Below are positions 10,660-21,659 of a stretch of 64,000 bases of DNA, piece after piece. Every line of letters starts with the position of its first letter. Within the stretch, counting starts at the first letter, position 1. The notes beneath the pieces were generated by a model. The model was given only the letters and a program-made list of their open reading frames with translations, made no database searches and was not told where the DNA came from. Origin of the DNA: Oscarella lobularis (taxonomy: Eukaryota > Porifera > Homoscleromorpha > Homosclerophorida > Oscarellidae); the NCBI RefSeq assembly GCF_947507565.1, contig NC_089188.1, positions 620,001-684,000 on the forward strand, in the 5' to 3' direction. The translations under genes and the position numbers were made by a program.

Positions 10660-10935
10660 GGGCTAATGAACAAAATTTCTTATTCGCGATACGTAATTGC
10701 AATGGAATAAGCTCTGAGAGACTAAGACTGTCGTTTGCCTTTGCTAATGCCCGTATGCCCGCGTAGATCGAGGTAGGCTGCTTTTCAACAAATAACGAGG
10801 AAAAACTGTTTATAATACCCGGACATACGGGTCAGAAGTATGTTTGGCATCGCCACCGAGGTTCCTAATTTAATCAGGGACAGTAAACTTTTATCAGCTT
10901 TTGTCACAATTTTTTAGAATTTTGAATCTCCAAAG
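10660..10935 (+). mobile_element. MITE-like element M1, copy 1
   Basis: About 275 bp shared with 41690-41950. Both copies run TTTCTTATTCGCGAT..GTAATTGCA, GAGAGACTAA, a palindromic core starting GCCCGTATG, a CTTTTCAA.AAATAACGAG loop, the inverted core ending CCCGGACATACGGG, then CTAATTTAATCAGGGACAGT. In this copy the left half of the core has decayed (CCGCGTAGATCGAGG) so the stem is imperfect. It lies downstream of the RTK gene's 3' end. Confidence 0.7.
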
Positions 10936-11187
10936 TGATATCAAAAAAAGACTACGTGCAGACGTGTTGTCATAGTCACAGACCCAGATAACATAAGTTC
11001 CGTCAATAAAATGACCACAGTCGTCGTCTCCATGGTAACATACGTCTTGGACTTTTATCAGGAAGACCCCTCTTCTTTTTCATCATCAAATTCACTCGTG
11101 TTGCCATTGACACAGACCTAGAAAACAAAGCGATATATGTATGTTTAAAATTTTGAGAACATGGATTAAACAAGAAATACAGCTGTA

Positions 11188-14100
11188 TCAACAACGAAAA
11201 AACAACAACGAAAAAAACAGCCATACGCAAAAGAATTGCTTCTTGCCTGAAAGTAACTGTTTTTCATTGATCTCAGAGGAATCAAGATCGCTTTCCGACT
11301 CCATTGTTTCATCCCATGATTCCATTTCCTCGCAAGAACAATGAGGGCTTGTAGCATCAAACACGACGTATTTGCTCTGTTGCTTTGCTTCTACCATTTT
11401 TCCAAGATGCTGCCTAAGACTCGAGAATGATGAGCGCTTTTCAGTATCTGCGTGCCAACATGCAGACATCATCTCGTACCTGCAAGACCATGGCAATAAA
11501 TAACTGGCCATAATCACAAAACAAATTACCCACAGGTCAACGGAGCAGTTCTCTGGGCAGCTCAACCGGTTACCTCTTCGTAAATACGACAGAAGTTTTT
11601 CACTTGATACGCAAAGAGCCTACAGGGCTAAAATGTTCAATGGAGAGAAAAATCACATGGCTAAGCTTACCGAGTGTACATATTTCCCACATGACTACAC
11701 CTATACATTCGAGAATCTGTTATAGCAAAACGCGCTCTGAGTCAATCATCAAACATTAGTTTTACACGTCGCTCTGTTCGGAAAAGAGACGATGCGTCAT
11801 GGCTTCGATAGACATCCATCGTAGAGGGAGACGTCTCGCGGTCTTTTGAGAATACACGCTATCTTGATAGACGGATCTCGTTAGTCCATAGTCGGATACT
11901 TTAAGAAGTTCTTTTTCGCACACGAGCACGTTTCGACACGCTAAGTCACGATGAACCAAACCTTTACCAGCAAGATATTCCTAAAAGTGCCAACCAAGCA
12001 GAGTGAATAAGTTCCAAGTTATTATCTATATACTTAATAAGCACACCATTCCAGATGCAATTTGCTACATAAATGATATTAAATCGGAAGACCTCCATTT
12101 GCAACCAACATCACTGCTGCCGCTTTCACCTTCACCTTTGTAAAATAAATTTTTGTGCCTCTACGTACCTTTTGACTTCTCGAAAGTCTTACCGTCAGTA
12201 GCCGAGTCTGAGTCTGTAGTTTCACTCAAATCATCATTCATCTCACGCTTTTGATGCTTAACTGAGTCGCAGTCGAGCGGCAACGTGAGCGTTTCATCCT
12301 AAAACGAATGTTAAAAGAATAGTCAACGGTACTTTGCTGCTAAAGAGTTTATTCACGCGCCTCGATATCAAAGCTAGAGATGGAGATGCTTTTATTCGAC
12401 GACAGTTGGTCCTGTTCAATACGCTAATGCAAAAGAAACAACAGAGTTGTGACTAAAAGTAAAGCTTCGGCCGTCCTCACTTTGTTGGGTCTTTCTTTTC
12501 TGAGGTAGTTGAGAAGGTCACCGTGAAGACAATATTCCACAATGAGACAGAACGGCGTGTTTGTCGTTATGCATCCAACCAGGCTGACAATATGAGGATG
12601 TTGACCAATCCGCTTCATCAGCTTGATTTCGTCTAGGAACTCTTCATTTTCCACATTCGATCCTACAAACATAAGAGACAATGTAAACAAAAAAATCAAT
12701 AAGTACAAAACACGAGCATGTATATACCTTTGAGCATTTTACAAGCAACAACCGACTTCTCACTTGCAGAGAAAGTCGAATCCTTTCGAGATTGGCTTGA
12801 AAAGATGGAAAGTCGGCTCGAAAGGCGACTCGAAAGACGACTCGAAAGTCTCCTCTTTGGAGTGCGAAAAAGATACGCCTTGTTCACAACGCCAAAGAAG
12901 CCATCGCCCAGCTTTTCGAGAAGAGTCATGTCGCCACGGTTAACTTCCCATTGTTCGGGTGGTTCGGCGAAGAAAGATCCTAAAGGTCGACCATCCGAAC
13001 CGTTGAGCTCCGCGTCGAGCATAGGCAACAAAAATTATAACGGCGAAAAAGATCAGAGTAATCGTGCTGACGACTGGCGAAATGATCATCGTTAGAGATC
13101 TCGACGCGACTGCAACAACTGCAAGACAATAAAAATTAATACTGCCACTTTCAAACTCAATGAAGAATTTTATTTAGGTACCTTCGCAATAGGTTCCATT
13201 GCCCGCATAACCACTGCAGCACCAGCATTGAACCGATCCTTCTGTGTTGTTACACATTGCCCTACGGTAGCACGTTTTTCCAACGAAGCATTCATCAGTG
13301 TATGGAGCAAGTGAATCCATCTCCAGTCCAGCCTCGAAGACAAGTACACGAGTAGGAGCCATCCTCATTTGTGCAAGTGGCTTTCGAATACAATGAGTTA
13401 TTCATCTCACACTCGTTGATGTCGTCGCAGATAAAACCGTTTCCCTTCCAGTCATGCAGGCAAGTGCACACGAATGAACCAATCTGATTTTTGCAATTCG
13501 AATTTAAATGACATGGACTCATTATGTCGCAATCATCGACATCAGTGCAAAAAACTACCGTTTCCTGTCCAGCCAGGTAGACACATACAGCGGTAAGAGC
13601 CGTCTTCGTGTATGCATGTAGACTGGGAATGACATTCGTTATAGCCAAATTGCACTCGTTTATATCAACGCAGTGACTGCCATTGCCTGCATATCCATTT
13701 TCGCAAACGCACTCATATGACCCAACGGTGTTAATGCATCTTTGACTTTTATCGTTAGAGATGTGATCACATTCGTCGATATCTGCAATCCAAGAATAAG
13801 TGAAAATGTGCACTCCCTGATTAATAATCCAACCTTTGCATGTTGTCCCATTTCCAGTAAAGCCGGAATTACAGCTGCAGTTATAGGAAGAATATGTATT
13901 TTCACAAGTTGTGTTGACGTGACAAATGTTCGTGTTGTTGCAGCATTCATCATCATCTATAGAAATCACGTTGTAAAAGACGCTCCTTAGCCTCGACCGA
14001 CATACCTAGACTTGCACTCATAAAACAAACGCTGGGCTTCTTCTCAATGCAATTATGTGTTGTCCAAAAACTTGATGATGCAGCTACACAATCATGTTTT

Positions 14101-16775
14101 CTTCGTAAGAAAGCGCTCTTTTCAGCTTCGGATGCACCCCAGTTCACGTAAACTAAAGACAAGCCGTCTTTCCAAACGTAAAAGCCCTCATTGAAACGTC
14201 ATTAAGTCCAATCCAAGCCTCTTCACTGTTGAGAATGTTAGCGTTAAGGCGATCGTGCTCTCGAACAGACAATATTCTGGCCAGAGAGCCTCCCATTATC
14301 TCGCAGTTAGTCACAGAATCCTGCCACGTCTTCTTTTGGTTAATTCGTTTGAAGCAAGAGCGGTTGCCAAGCATCGTCCAACCGTTATGACAAACGTAAA
14401 CAGCTAAAGAAACGACTGATCTTGGCAAAAAATAAAATTTTAAAAATGACACCCATTTGCAGTTTTAGGCGCAGTTGAGATACTTTCATTCGATTTCTTC
14501 AGCAATCCTATAACACAATTATCATTAATTATTTAAAATGGCCTTAGAGTGTAGCTTCCTAATGTACTTTTGCAGACATATCCAGCCTTTTTAGAGCAGT
14601 TTGAAACAGACCAGACAAACTCTTGCCCGTTCGATCCAAACAAAACACAACTCCGACTGTTCCTATTTTGTACCGCTGGCTCATACATTGCCCACTTAGT
14701 GAAATTGACCAAAGCCTCACTAAGCCATTAAAAGCTTTTTTTGACCGAGGTACGATTGTAGACTAAACCAATCCAATAGAGCGATCCTTTAACCGGTGAT
14801 GTTTCCTTTGCAATAAAAGCGTTTTCGTGTAGAGTGTCTATCGAAGCCAGACTAGAATTACGATTTTCGCAAATTTGATAAGCACGTTCTTGCGATACGA
14901 GCTCAATGTCTTCCTTAGACTGATAATAGCGCGCATTTTTGAAGTGGAGTTCGTGCTCTCCACACGAACCTTTTGCTGACAAATCCGTAGCTTCACGAAT
15001 TTCTCTACTAATGTTGACTAGAAAAGAAAACAAAAAATGACGTGAGATGCGGTATGTTCAAAAATCAAGTCGAACATCTTACAAAGAGCAACTTTGCATA
15101 CTATTTGTCTGCTACGGTAACAATCGGACGTTTTCCAGTAGCCATCGAGAGGGTCAATCACAACGCACCTATTAAAGGATTGCGGTTCTCCAATAGCCCA
15201 CAAGACGTGCCTAAAGACGCAACGTACGAAAGAAAATGTCGTTCAGTCCAATCATAAGAACCTTAGAGGTTCCTTGTTACGCCATCCGAATGCTTCGCCA
15301 TCTTTCCTCTTCAAGCCAATCCAAACATCTTCTTTAATGTCAGCAAGAAGAGACAGCACGAAAGCCTGTTCGTGAGGACTGCTAATGCTAACACTATTGA
15401 CCGGACCACATCCTCCACTTTCGATGACTTTGCCGTAATAGGGCATGCGATGGGAAACAGTGTAACAGTAGTCCGCAAACAAAGACCTCCCTGATGGGCA
15501 ATCTATAAATAAGTATACTGCAAATTTATTGAGGAAATAAATAGCTTTCCTTACATTCTTTTTCTTTGCAAACGAGTCCAGCAGCTTTGCATTGTTGACC
15601 GGATATGGATTTAAAGTGCGTATAGCGTCTAAGAGCTGTTTCGTTTCCGTGACAAAGCACTTTCAACGGAGACCACTTTCGGTTGCTTGAAGTTAATTCA
15701 GAGTTTCTTTTTGCCGAGATTGCCTTCTCATAGCCTAACTCGCTGCAAACCACTTGAGCTGCATTAATGTTCCACTTGTCTTCACAGACATACATGTATT
15801 TCCACACGTTGAAGACAAAAACTTGAATTGTTCCCTCTGTCTCTGGCACATTATGAACGGTATTCACAAGCCTGACTTGCCATTCTGATCTATAGCATTC
15901 GACAAAAATGAAGTCAATACAGCGCTTGAAAAATAATCTCTTAAAACTGCATTTTTCAATTGAATTTGACATACAGATACCTTAAAACGTCCCCCAATCA
16001 CCCCCTCTGCTGGAAGCAGAAATGAATCTCATCCCTCCACTATCGAATCCCAAGTAGCCTGAGGTAGTTTTGATAGTAGGTGTCTGCCAAGAGCGCAAAC
16101 TTTCTTCCAACTACCATCAGTAGAAACCTCCAGTAATCCCTTTCGGAGCAATGTGTCCCCTGCAAGCTGTACTCTAATTGAACGCGTTATTGAGCGGACT
16201 GACATGATAAAAATATCTCCTCTTCGCCAGTGGCTCTATTATACGTGCAGCTGAGAGCCTCATTCCACGTACAATAGACAATGTGCGAGAAATTTTTTCT
16301 GATTTCCTCGGCGGAGCGGTTCAACGCACGGACAAAGAAAGGACGTCGGTAATTCAAATGTCGACAAACTGCGAACGCCGTTGGCATACGATTTCGCCCT
16401 ATGCAGACACGGCTCCACTCGCCGTCTACAAAAATCTCCAGGCTGCCGCGATTCGGAGTAAAGCCGTCGACAAGTCGAACGACGCAATCTACGACAAAAA
16501 CAAACCTTCTCTTCATAAATCTTCGAAAGCAATAACTAAACCCACTCATCGGTTTTTCATAGATGAATCGGTTTCGAGACATGCAGGATACGAGAGACCA
16601 ACTCATACGATAAGGAAAAGTAGAAGCTCTACTCCATCGAGGAATGACGGCGCCACATAATTCCGTTTTGCCGTGAACGTCCAAATTATTCCAGTTCGAA
16701 TACACAAATGGCGAACCGTCGGACCAACGATAGGCGTAGGCGCCGTGAGGCGCAGGAGTGCCTATTAATCCGAAA
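11188..16775 (-). CDS. receptor tyrosine kinase with C-type lectin, SRCR and EGF modules
   Basis: Multi-exon minus-strand gene. Going 5' to 3': a C-type lectin half (16560-16770, DGSPFVYSNWNN), SRCR-like modules at 16190-16490, about 16000-16175 and 15540-15900, C-type lectin modules at 15080-15480, 14580-15010 and 13990-14420 (WIGLND), calcium-binding-type EGF repeats at 13180-13960 (DIDEC, DINEC, DVDDC), a transmembrane stretch near 13030-13080 and a tyrosine kinase domain (12960-11400). The kinase keeps GDGFFGVV, VACKMLKG, HRDLACRN, DYG in place of DFG, and LPLRWMSIEAM, so it should be active. A Ser/Arg repeat lengthens the loop between the glycine loop and the catalytic Lys. The first lectin module lacks its N-terminal half, so the 5' end is missing or unrecognised. 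Single-base frame breaks occur in a lectin module (near 14170) and in EGF repeats (near 13640, 13560 and 13310). Ligand unknown. Confidence 0.8.
12790..12850 (-). repeat. 12-bp tandem repeat inside the kinase N-lobe
   Basis: Near-exact copies of CGACTCGAAAGA/GGCGACTCGAAAG encode an Arg/Leu/Ser repeat (RLSSRLSSRLSS) between the glycine-rich loop and the conserved Lys of the receptor kinase. It is in frame and expands a surface loop. Copy number may vary between alleles. Confidence 0.75.
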
Positions 16776-16779
16776 GTTT

Positions 16780-17466
16780 TTGAGTGGGCGGGGTCATTAC
16801 GTTAATTTTTCTTTTCAGATATACTCTACCCGAATCCTTACTAAAGCATTATTTTTACCAACCCTAACCCTAAGAAACTACACTAACAAGTAAACCAACC
16901 AATTTTTATTTTACAAAGAAAAAGAAAATAATTTTTTTGGTCGGACCACAGAAATTTTGGTCGGGCCTGGCCCGACCTGGCCCACCCTTAGCGACACCAC
17001 TGATTGCACGCGTAAAATTGCTTCGCTGTAAGACTTAGAGTGTTAGTTCACTTCGACCGAACTCTCTCCGAACTGTCGCGTAAGATGTAGCAGGTAAATC
17101 GCATGTAAGGGCCCCTTTTCCCCGGGATGATATATATCACCCTGCGGTCGTCATTGACGACGGCCGATAACCTTATATCGCCGTCGTCAATGACGACCGC
17201 AGGGGTGATATATATCATCCCGGGATGATACGAGGTTTATCACCCCGTCGGCGCCTTTGATCCTCCCCCACACCGGGATATAATTGATTTTATTAAAATG
17301 CGTGAAATCAGTAAACTAAAAACAAGCTTTTTCGAGTCTGTTCAACTCGCATCTACAGTACAATATTCACATCCCTCATCCCCTTCCTTGCCAGGAACTT
17401 AACAAAAGCACGGCTAAGGGCGATTAGGAACGGTTTTACTGCAGCGTATAAGACGGTTCAGATTTC
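16780..17466. other. intergenic region with GC-rich repeats and a long palindrome
   Basis: Contains GTGGGCGGGGTCA (16786-16798), the inverse of the motif at 5649, 18325 and 30126; two telomere-like CCCTAA units near 16860; a GGTCGGGCCTGGCCCGACC palindrome near 16960; and the long palindrome at 17122-17226. No exon was recognised, although the first lectin module of the receptor gene should continue into this region, so it may have been disrupted by insertions. Confidence 0.4.
17122..17226. repeat. 103-bp near-perfect palindrome
   Basis: The left arm GGGATGATATATATCACCCTG.. and the right arm ending ..CAGGGGTGATATATATCAT are reverse complements over about 42 bp with one base difference (CCC versus CCCC), around a 16-bp centre (CCGATAACCTTATATC). 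The arms include GCGGTCGTCATTGACGACGG, itself partly self-complementary. No flanking target duplication or second copy was identified. A hairpin MITE is likely, given the other hairpin insertions in the window. Confidence 0.8.
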
Positions 17467-18887
17467 ACTAGGAGACGCAGGCACTGCACCAATTCAATTG
17501 GAAACCGTCAAACGTAGAGAATGATTCTGAGAATCGTGTCAGGAGGTATGGGTATTTAACTGTAAGCTGCGATGATTTTGACACGGTCCAAAGCTGAAGC
17601 CTGCATATTTATTCATTTTCGTGGGATGCCTTAGTAATGCATTTTTAGAATCCTTCTCACGCAGCGTAGAAACAGTGAATATCGACGTCAGTGCACTCCG
17701 TCTGACAATGAACATGCTTGACGACAGTTTTCGATAATGTTGCGACGACGAGAATTTTTTAAAATCGTTGTAACTTCTACAATCATTGCTATAAACGTCT
17801 ATAAATAGGACATAAGGGCATGAGAGAAAGAAATCGCCTGTTCCTATACCAGCTAGAGGCTTGAGAACTCCAGGTGGTTAGCGACTGTTAGCGGCACTAG
17901 CTTCTGGAAATCAACGCGCGTTACGTTGGAAGATCAACGATCCGCTTTATACAAACAGGAAGGGAAGTTGTACCGTCGATCATGCACCCTATTACACTGT
18001 CGATCGGAAACGCTTTCTTTCATCTTCTTATAACAAGGTGCTTGGCCGTATCATAGGAACATTCTAGGCATACACATCACGTGCACAAAGAAAATTTCGT
18101 GGCTGTGGTAATGATGATGGTGAGGAATCTAAAGCAAAGAGAGCAGAAGTTATTAATTTATTATTTAATGAAGTTATTCCTCTATCCGACTACCTAAAAC
18201 TACATCTCTATGATGAACGGACAGTGGAAATGGAAGGTGACGATTTAAATGACATCTGTACTTCTAGAATAGAAGTTCGATGATATACATGGATAATAAA
18301 TATGGAACAGGCTGAACAAGAAATGACCACTCCCACTTAGTGGGCGCGGTCCGTCGACACGCTCCTTTTCTCATGACGGATAAAACCTAGAAATGAACGA
18401 CTTACCTTTTCTCAGCCTACCGAATCACCTCGTTGCCACAGTTTAGCACGAATCGACTTCGAAAACCAAGGTTCCTAAATAGGAGCCCCATTTACAAACA
18501 CTCCCTTATTTCTACTTGGCGCGACGACGCAAACCTTACTTCTCGAAAGCGTCTTTCGTCCACAGAGCAACGTCTCTTAGCCCGAATACGACGTTCGATT
18601 GAGAAGGACCCGAAAGGGGGTCCCTTCTGGGCGTCAAAGCCAGTTCGCTTTCTTCGCCGCACTTCTTCATCGAGTGCGATCGTGGGTGATCCAGCGGTTT
18701 GGCTGCGCCATGTTCGTTCTATGCAAATGTGGTCAGGTCAAAGACTCTGAGCATGCGCAAGTCAAAGCTCATCGTGAATTCTTCCACGAGTCCGTTGTCT
18801 TACAAGATCTCCTTTTCCAAAGCAGATCGATCGTCCGAAATGTCCAAAGTCTTTGTTTGTCGATGGAGCTGATCGACGTCGTCCTTG
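17467..18887 (+). pseudogene. truncated duplicate of the BTB-Kelch upstream region and first codons
   Basis: About 1.4 kb collinear with 29311-30690 at high identity, from GCACTGCACCAATTCAATTG to the codons for MELIDVVLV (18863-18887). The match stops abruptly at CCTTG, where the intact gene continues into the BTB domain and this copy continues as TGTAATAAACGAG. Nothing of the BTB, BACK or Kelch regions follows. The break coincides with the proposed end of the Ty3/gypsy element. Confidence 0.85.
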
Positions 18888-18950
18888 TGTAATAAACGAG
18901 ATCCTCGCCTACTCGAATCAGAACCAAGACTGATCTATATTTCCTTTACA
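18888..18950 (-). other. candidate short 3' LTR end of the Ty3/gypsy element
   Basis: A 63-bp stretch that on the minus strand begins TGTAAAGG and ends TTATTACA (TG...CA ends). It is preceded on that strand by a purine-rich run at 18951-18970 (AAGGGAGGGTAGAATGGG), as expected for a polypurine tract, and its other side abuts the break in the BTB duplicate. The length is far below typical LTRs, and there is no second copy, so this may be an LTR remnant or chance. Confidence 0.3.
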
Positions 18951-19069
18951 CGCCCATTCTACCCTCCCTTATTAAGTCCCGTATCTTACTTTACCACACC
19001 ACTGCATACTCTAGGGGGTTCTCAAATCTCAAATGTCGTTTTCGTCCTCCTCGTCGGCGCGCGACGTCA

Positions 19070-21655
19070 TTACAAATCCGTCGAAATGTCGAGGCAGCCG
19101 GATGGTGCGGCGTGGAGGCTCCGGGGTTCCGGTTCGCGAACAGGCACTAACTGAACTGGAGGTCCCTCGTTCAGCGCGGTTGGCTCGGGGACATCAGCAT
19201 TGCGGGCTTCCACTCTCGGAACGGTCTCATCAACTCCCGCGGGAACGTCCGTATCGGGCTCTTCCGCTATCGGTTCCGTTCGCTCGACGAGGCCTGCGGT
19301 TGGTGACAGCATAAAAGCCGTGTTTGGAAGAGTGAACGCAGGCTCGCTGTCCTCGACCGTCCCGTTATTACGGTTGTCGATCTCTATATCACGCACAGAC
19401 TGTCGTTCACTCTCCAACGGCGGTGTAGAGGAATTTGCCTGTTCTTCCGCAGGAGCGTGTCTGCGAGACAAGGGCTCCCCTGACGGCGCTTGCTCGGTGT
19501 CGTGGACATCGAGATCACCGTCACGTCTACGATAACATCGCTTCAACCGGTCATGATGGACGCAACGCTTTCTGCCTTTCTTGTCGACCGGGCTGATGAC
19601 GTAAACGTGACTTCCTTTTGTGTCGACGATACGAAACGGTCCGTCCCAGACCGAAAGTAGCTTGTGAGCTTTGCCACGCAGACAACCAGGGTTGTGGAGG
19701 TACACTAAATCCCCGGTATCGTAAATCTCGTGGTGAACTGGGGCTCCTCGTTGTTGGCGGTCTTGAGCGGCCGTACGTGTGGCGTCAACCACTTCTCGGG
19801 CAGCGGCCATGCGAGCTTGGATTTTTCGTAGGTGTTCGCCTGTGTCGACTGCGTCAGAAAAGGACGTTCCGTATGCCGCGTCGGTGGGGAGACGAGGACG
19901 CCGCCCATACAATAATTCAAAAGGGGACGCGCCTAGCGACGTTTGCGTGGACGTCCGGTACGATCCTAACGCGGTGTCCAGATAGCGATCCCAATCATGC
20001 GGGTTGTTGTGGCAGTAAGCTCGTAGCTTGCCTAATAGCGTTCGATTAAACCGCTCCACCAAGCCGTCGCCCAGTGGGTGATACGGCGTAGTGCGCGTCT
20101 TTCGAATGCCAAGCCAGTCGCAAAGATGACGGATGACTTTGCTTTCGAAACTCGGTCCTTGATCCGAGTGCAGTACGTGAGGCAGGCCGTGTCGCGCCAC
20201 GACTCCGTCCATGAGAATGCGCGCGACTGTTTTGCTCTTCTGGTCGGCTGTGGCAAAAGCTTCTGGCCAGCGGGTAAAATAGTCGGAAACCACCAACACG
20301 TAGCGGTTGCCGCGGGCGGTACGTGGTAGCTCTAAGAAATCCATCGCGATCATCTCAAAGGGTCCTCCAACTGGAATCGGTTGCAAGGGTGCTTTCGGAC
20401 GCGGCACGGCCGGGCTTGTTTTCTGGCAGGTGCTGCAGTGACGAATGTAGTCGTCAACGGACAAAGAGAAACCGGGCCAATAGTAGCGCTGAATTAGAGT
20501 CGCAATGGTTTTGTTGACGCCAGAGTGTCCACCCATAGGGTCGGCGTGAACTTGCTGCAAAACGTCCGGAACGAGAGTCGACGGTACAACCAGAATCTTC
20601 GTTTTGTCTAGTTGTGCTCCAAGACGGGTATTGCGGTACAACACGCCATCGCCGCCGATCTCAAGCTGACACCATATTTGGCGAAAACGTCGAAGTGCTC
20701 CAGTTCTCCACATGCCTGCAGCCGGTGGACGGTCGGCGCCCGCACGTAGACAAGAAATTACCGCAGCAATAGCGGGATCGGCGGCTTGAGCAGCGATAAG
20801 CACGTCCGATGAAACTGAGGGAAGAAGCGTCGTAGCGGCGCAGATCATCGACAGCGCGTCGGCATCCGTGTGAAGTCGCCCGGGTTTGTATACCACCTCG
20901 AAATCAAACTGACTGATAGCATGCAGCCAACGACCCATTCTTCCGGCGGGCTGTTTCATGGTGCGAACGTGCACAAGGGGGCGGTGATCCGTAACGACGA
21001 CGAATTTTGCTCCGAGAAGATAGGGACGAAAGTGCGCCATTCCCCATTTCACAGCAAACAGCTCCTTTTTCGTTGCGCTATAAATGCGCTCCGCTGAATC
21101 GAGCTTTTTACTAGCATAAGTGATCGGTCGCTCCACGTCGTCAATAATTTGCGTGAGAACAGCGCCGAGCCCGATATCACTGGCGTCGGTTTTGAGGCAA
21201 AACTGAGTGTTGAAACAGGGGAATGCCAGCACCGGAGCAGACGTAAGCTTTGCCTTAAGCGTTTTGAACGCCGTCTGTGCTGTTGTTGTCCAAGAGAACA
21301 ATGTGCGTGGCGCGGCGAGGTCGTGGAATGGTGCAGCGATGGCGGAAAAATCCGGAATAAACCGGCGGTGATAACAGGCAAAGTTCACAAAGGAACGTAT
21401 GTCGGATTTCGAAGACGGTACCGGCCAGTCGCGTACTTTTGAAATCTTGCTTGGATCGGTAGAAACTCCAGCAGCGCTAACGACGTGGCCCAAGTACGGA
21501 ACCTCCGGACGGAGAAACTGGCATTTTTCGGTGCGTAGTTTTAAACCAGCGCCACGAAGACGTAGAAAGACAGCCCGCAGGGGGTCGAGGTGATCCGTAA
21601 ACGTGCGGGAGTGAACGAGGACATCGTCAAGGTACACCATACATGTATCCAAGTG
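19070..21655 (-). mobile_element. pol: Ty3/gypsy-type LTR retrotransposon pol fragment (860 codons)
   Basis: One uninterrupted minus-strand frame covers the C-terminal part of reverse transcriptase from its YLDD active-site motif, RNase H (TDAS, the Glu of KKELFAVKWG, TDHRPL) and integrase with an HHCC zinc motif (H..H in VHADPMGGHSG, C..C in HCSTCQK) and a DDE triad (MDFLELP, HSDQGPSF, GDGLVERFNRTL). Catalytic residues look intact. A GPF-like tail and an acidic Pro/Ser-rich C-terminus follow. Gag, protease and the first half of reverse transcriptase are missing: similarity stops at about 21655, next to the mucin gene. So it is a 5'-truncated, non-autonomous copy with few or no internal mutations, suggesting recent insertion. 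No 5' LTR was seen. Confidence 0.95.
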
Positions 21656-21659
21656 TAAC

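Noticed and set aside
16855-16876. Telomere-like CCCTAA repeats
   Set aside because: Only two units; too short to indicate a telomere or an interstitial telomeric array.
19033-21593. Plus-strand open frames opposite the Ty3 pol
   Set aside because: Shadows of a GC-rich coding strand; the minus-strand frame has all the retroelement motifs.
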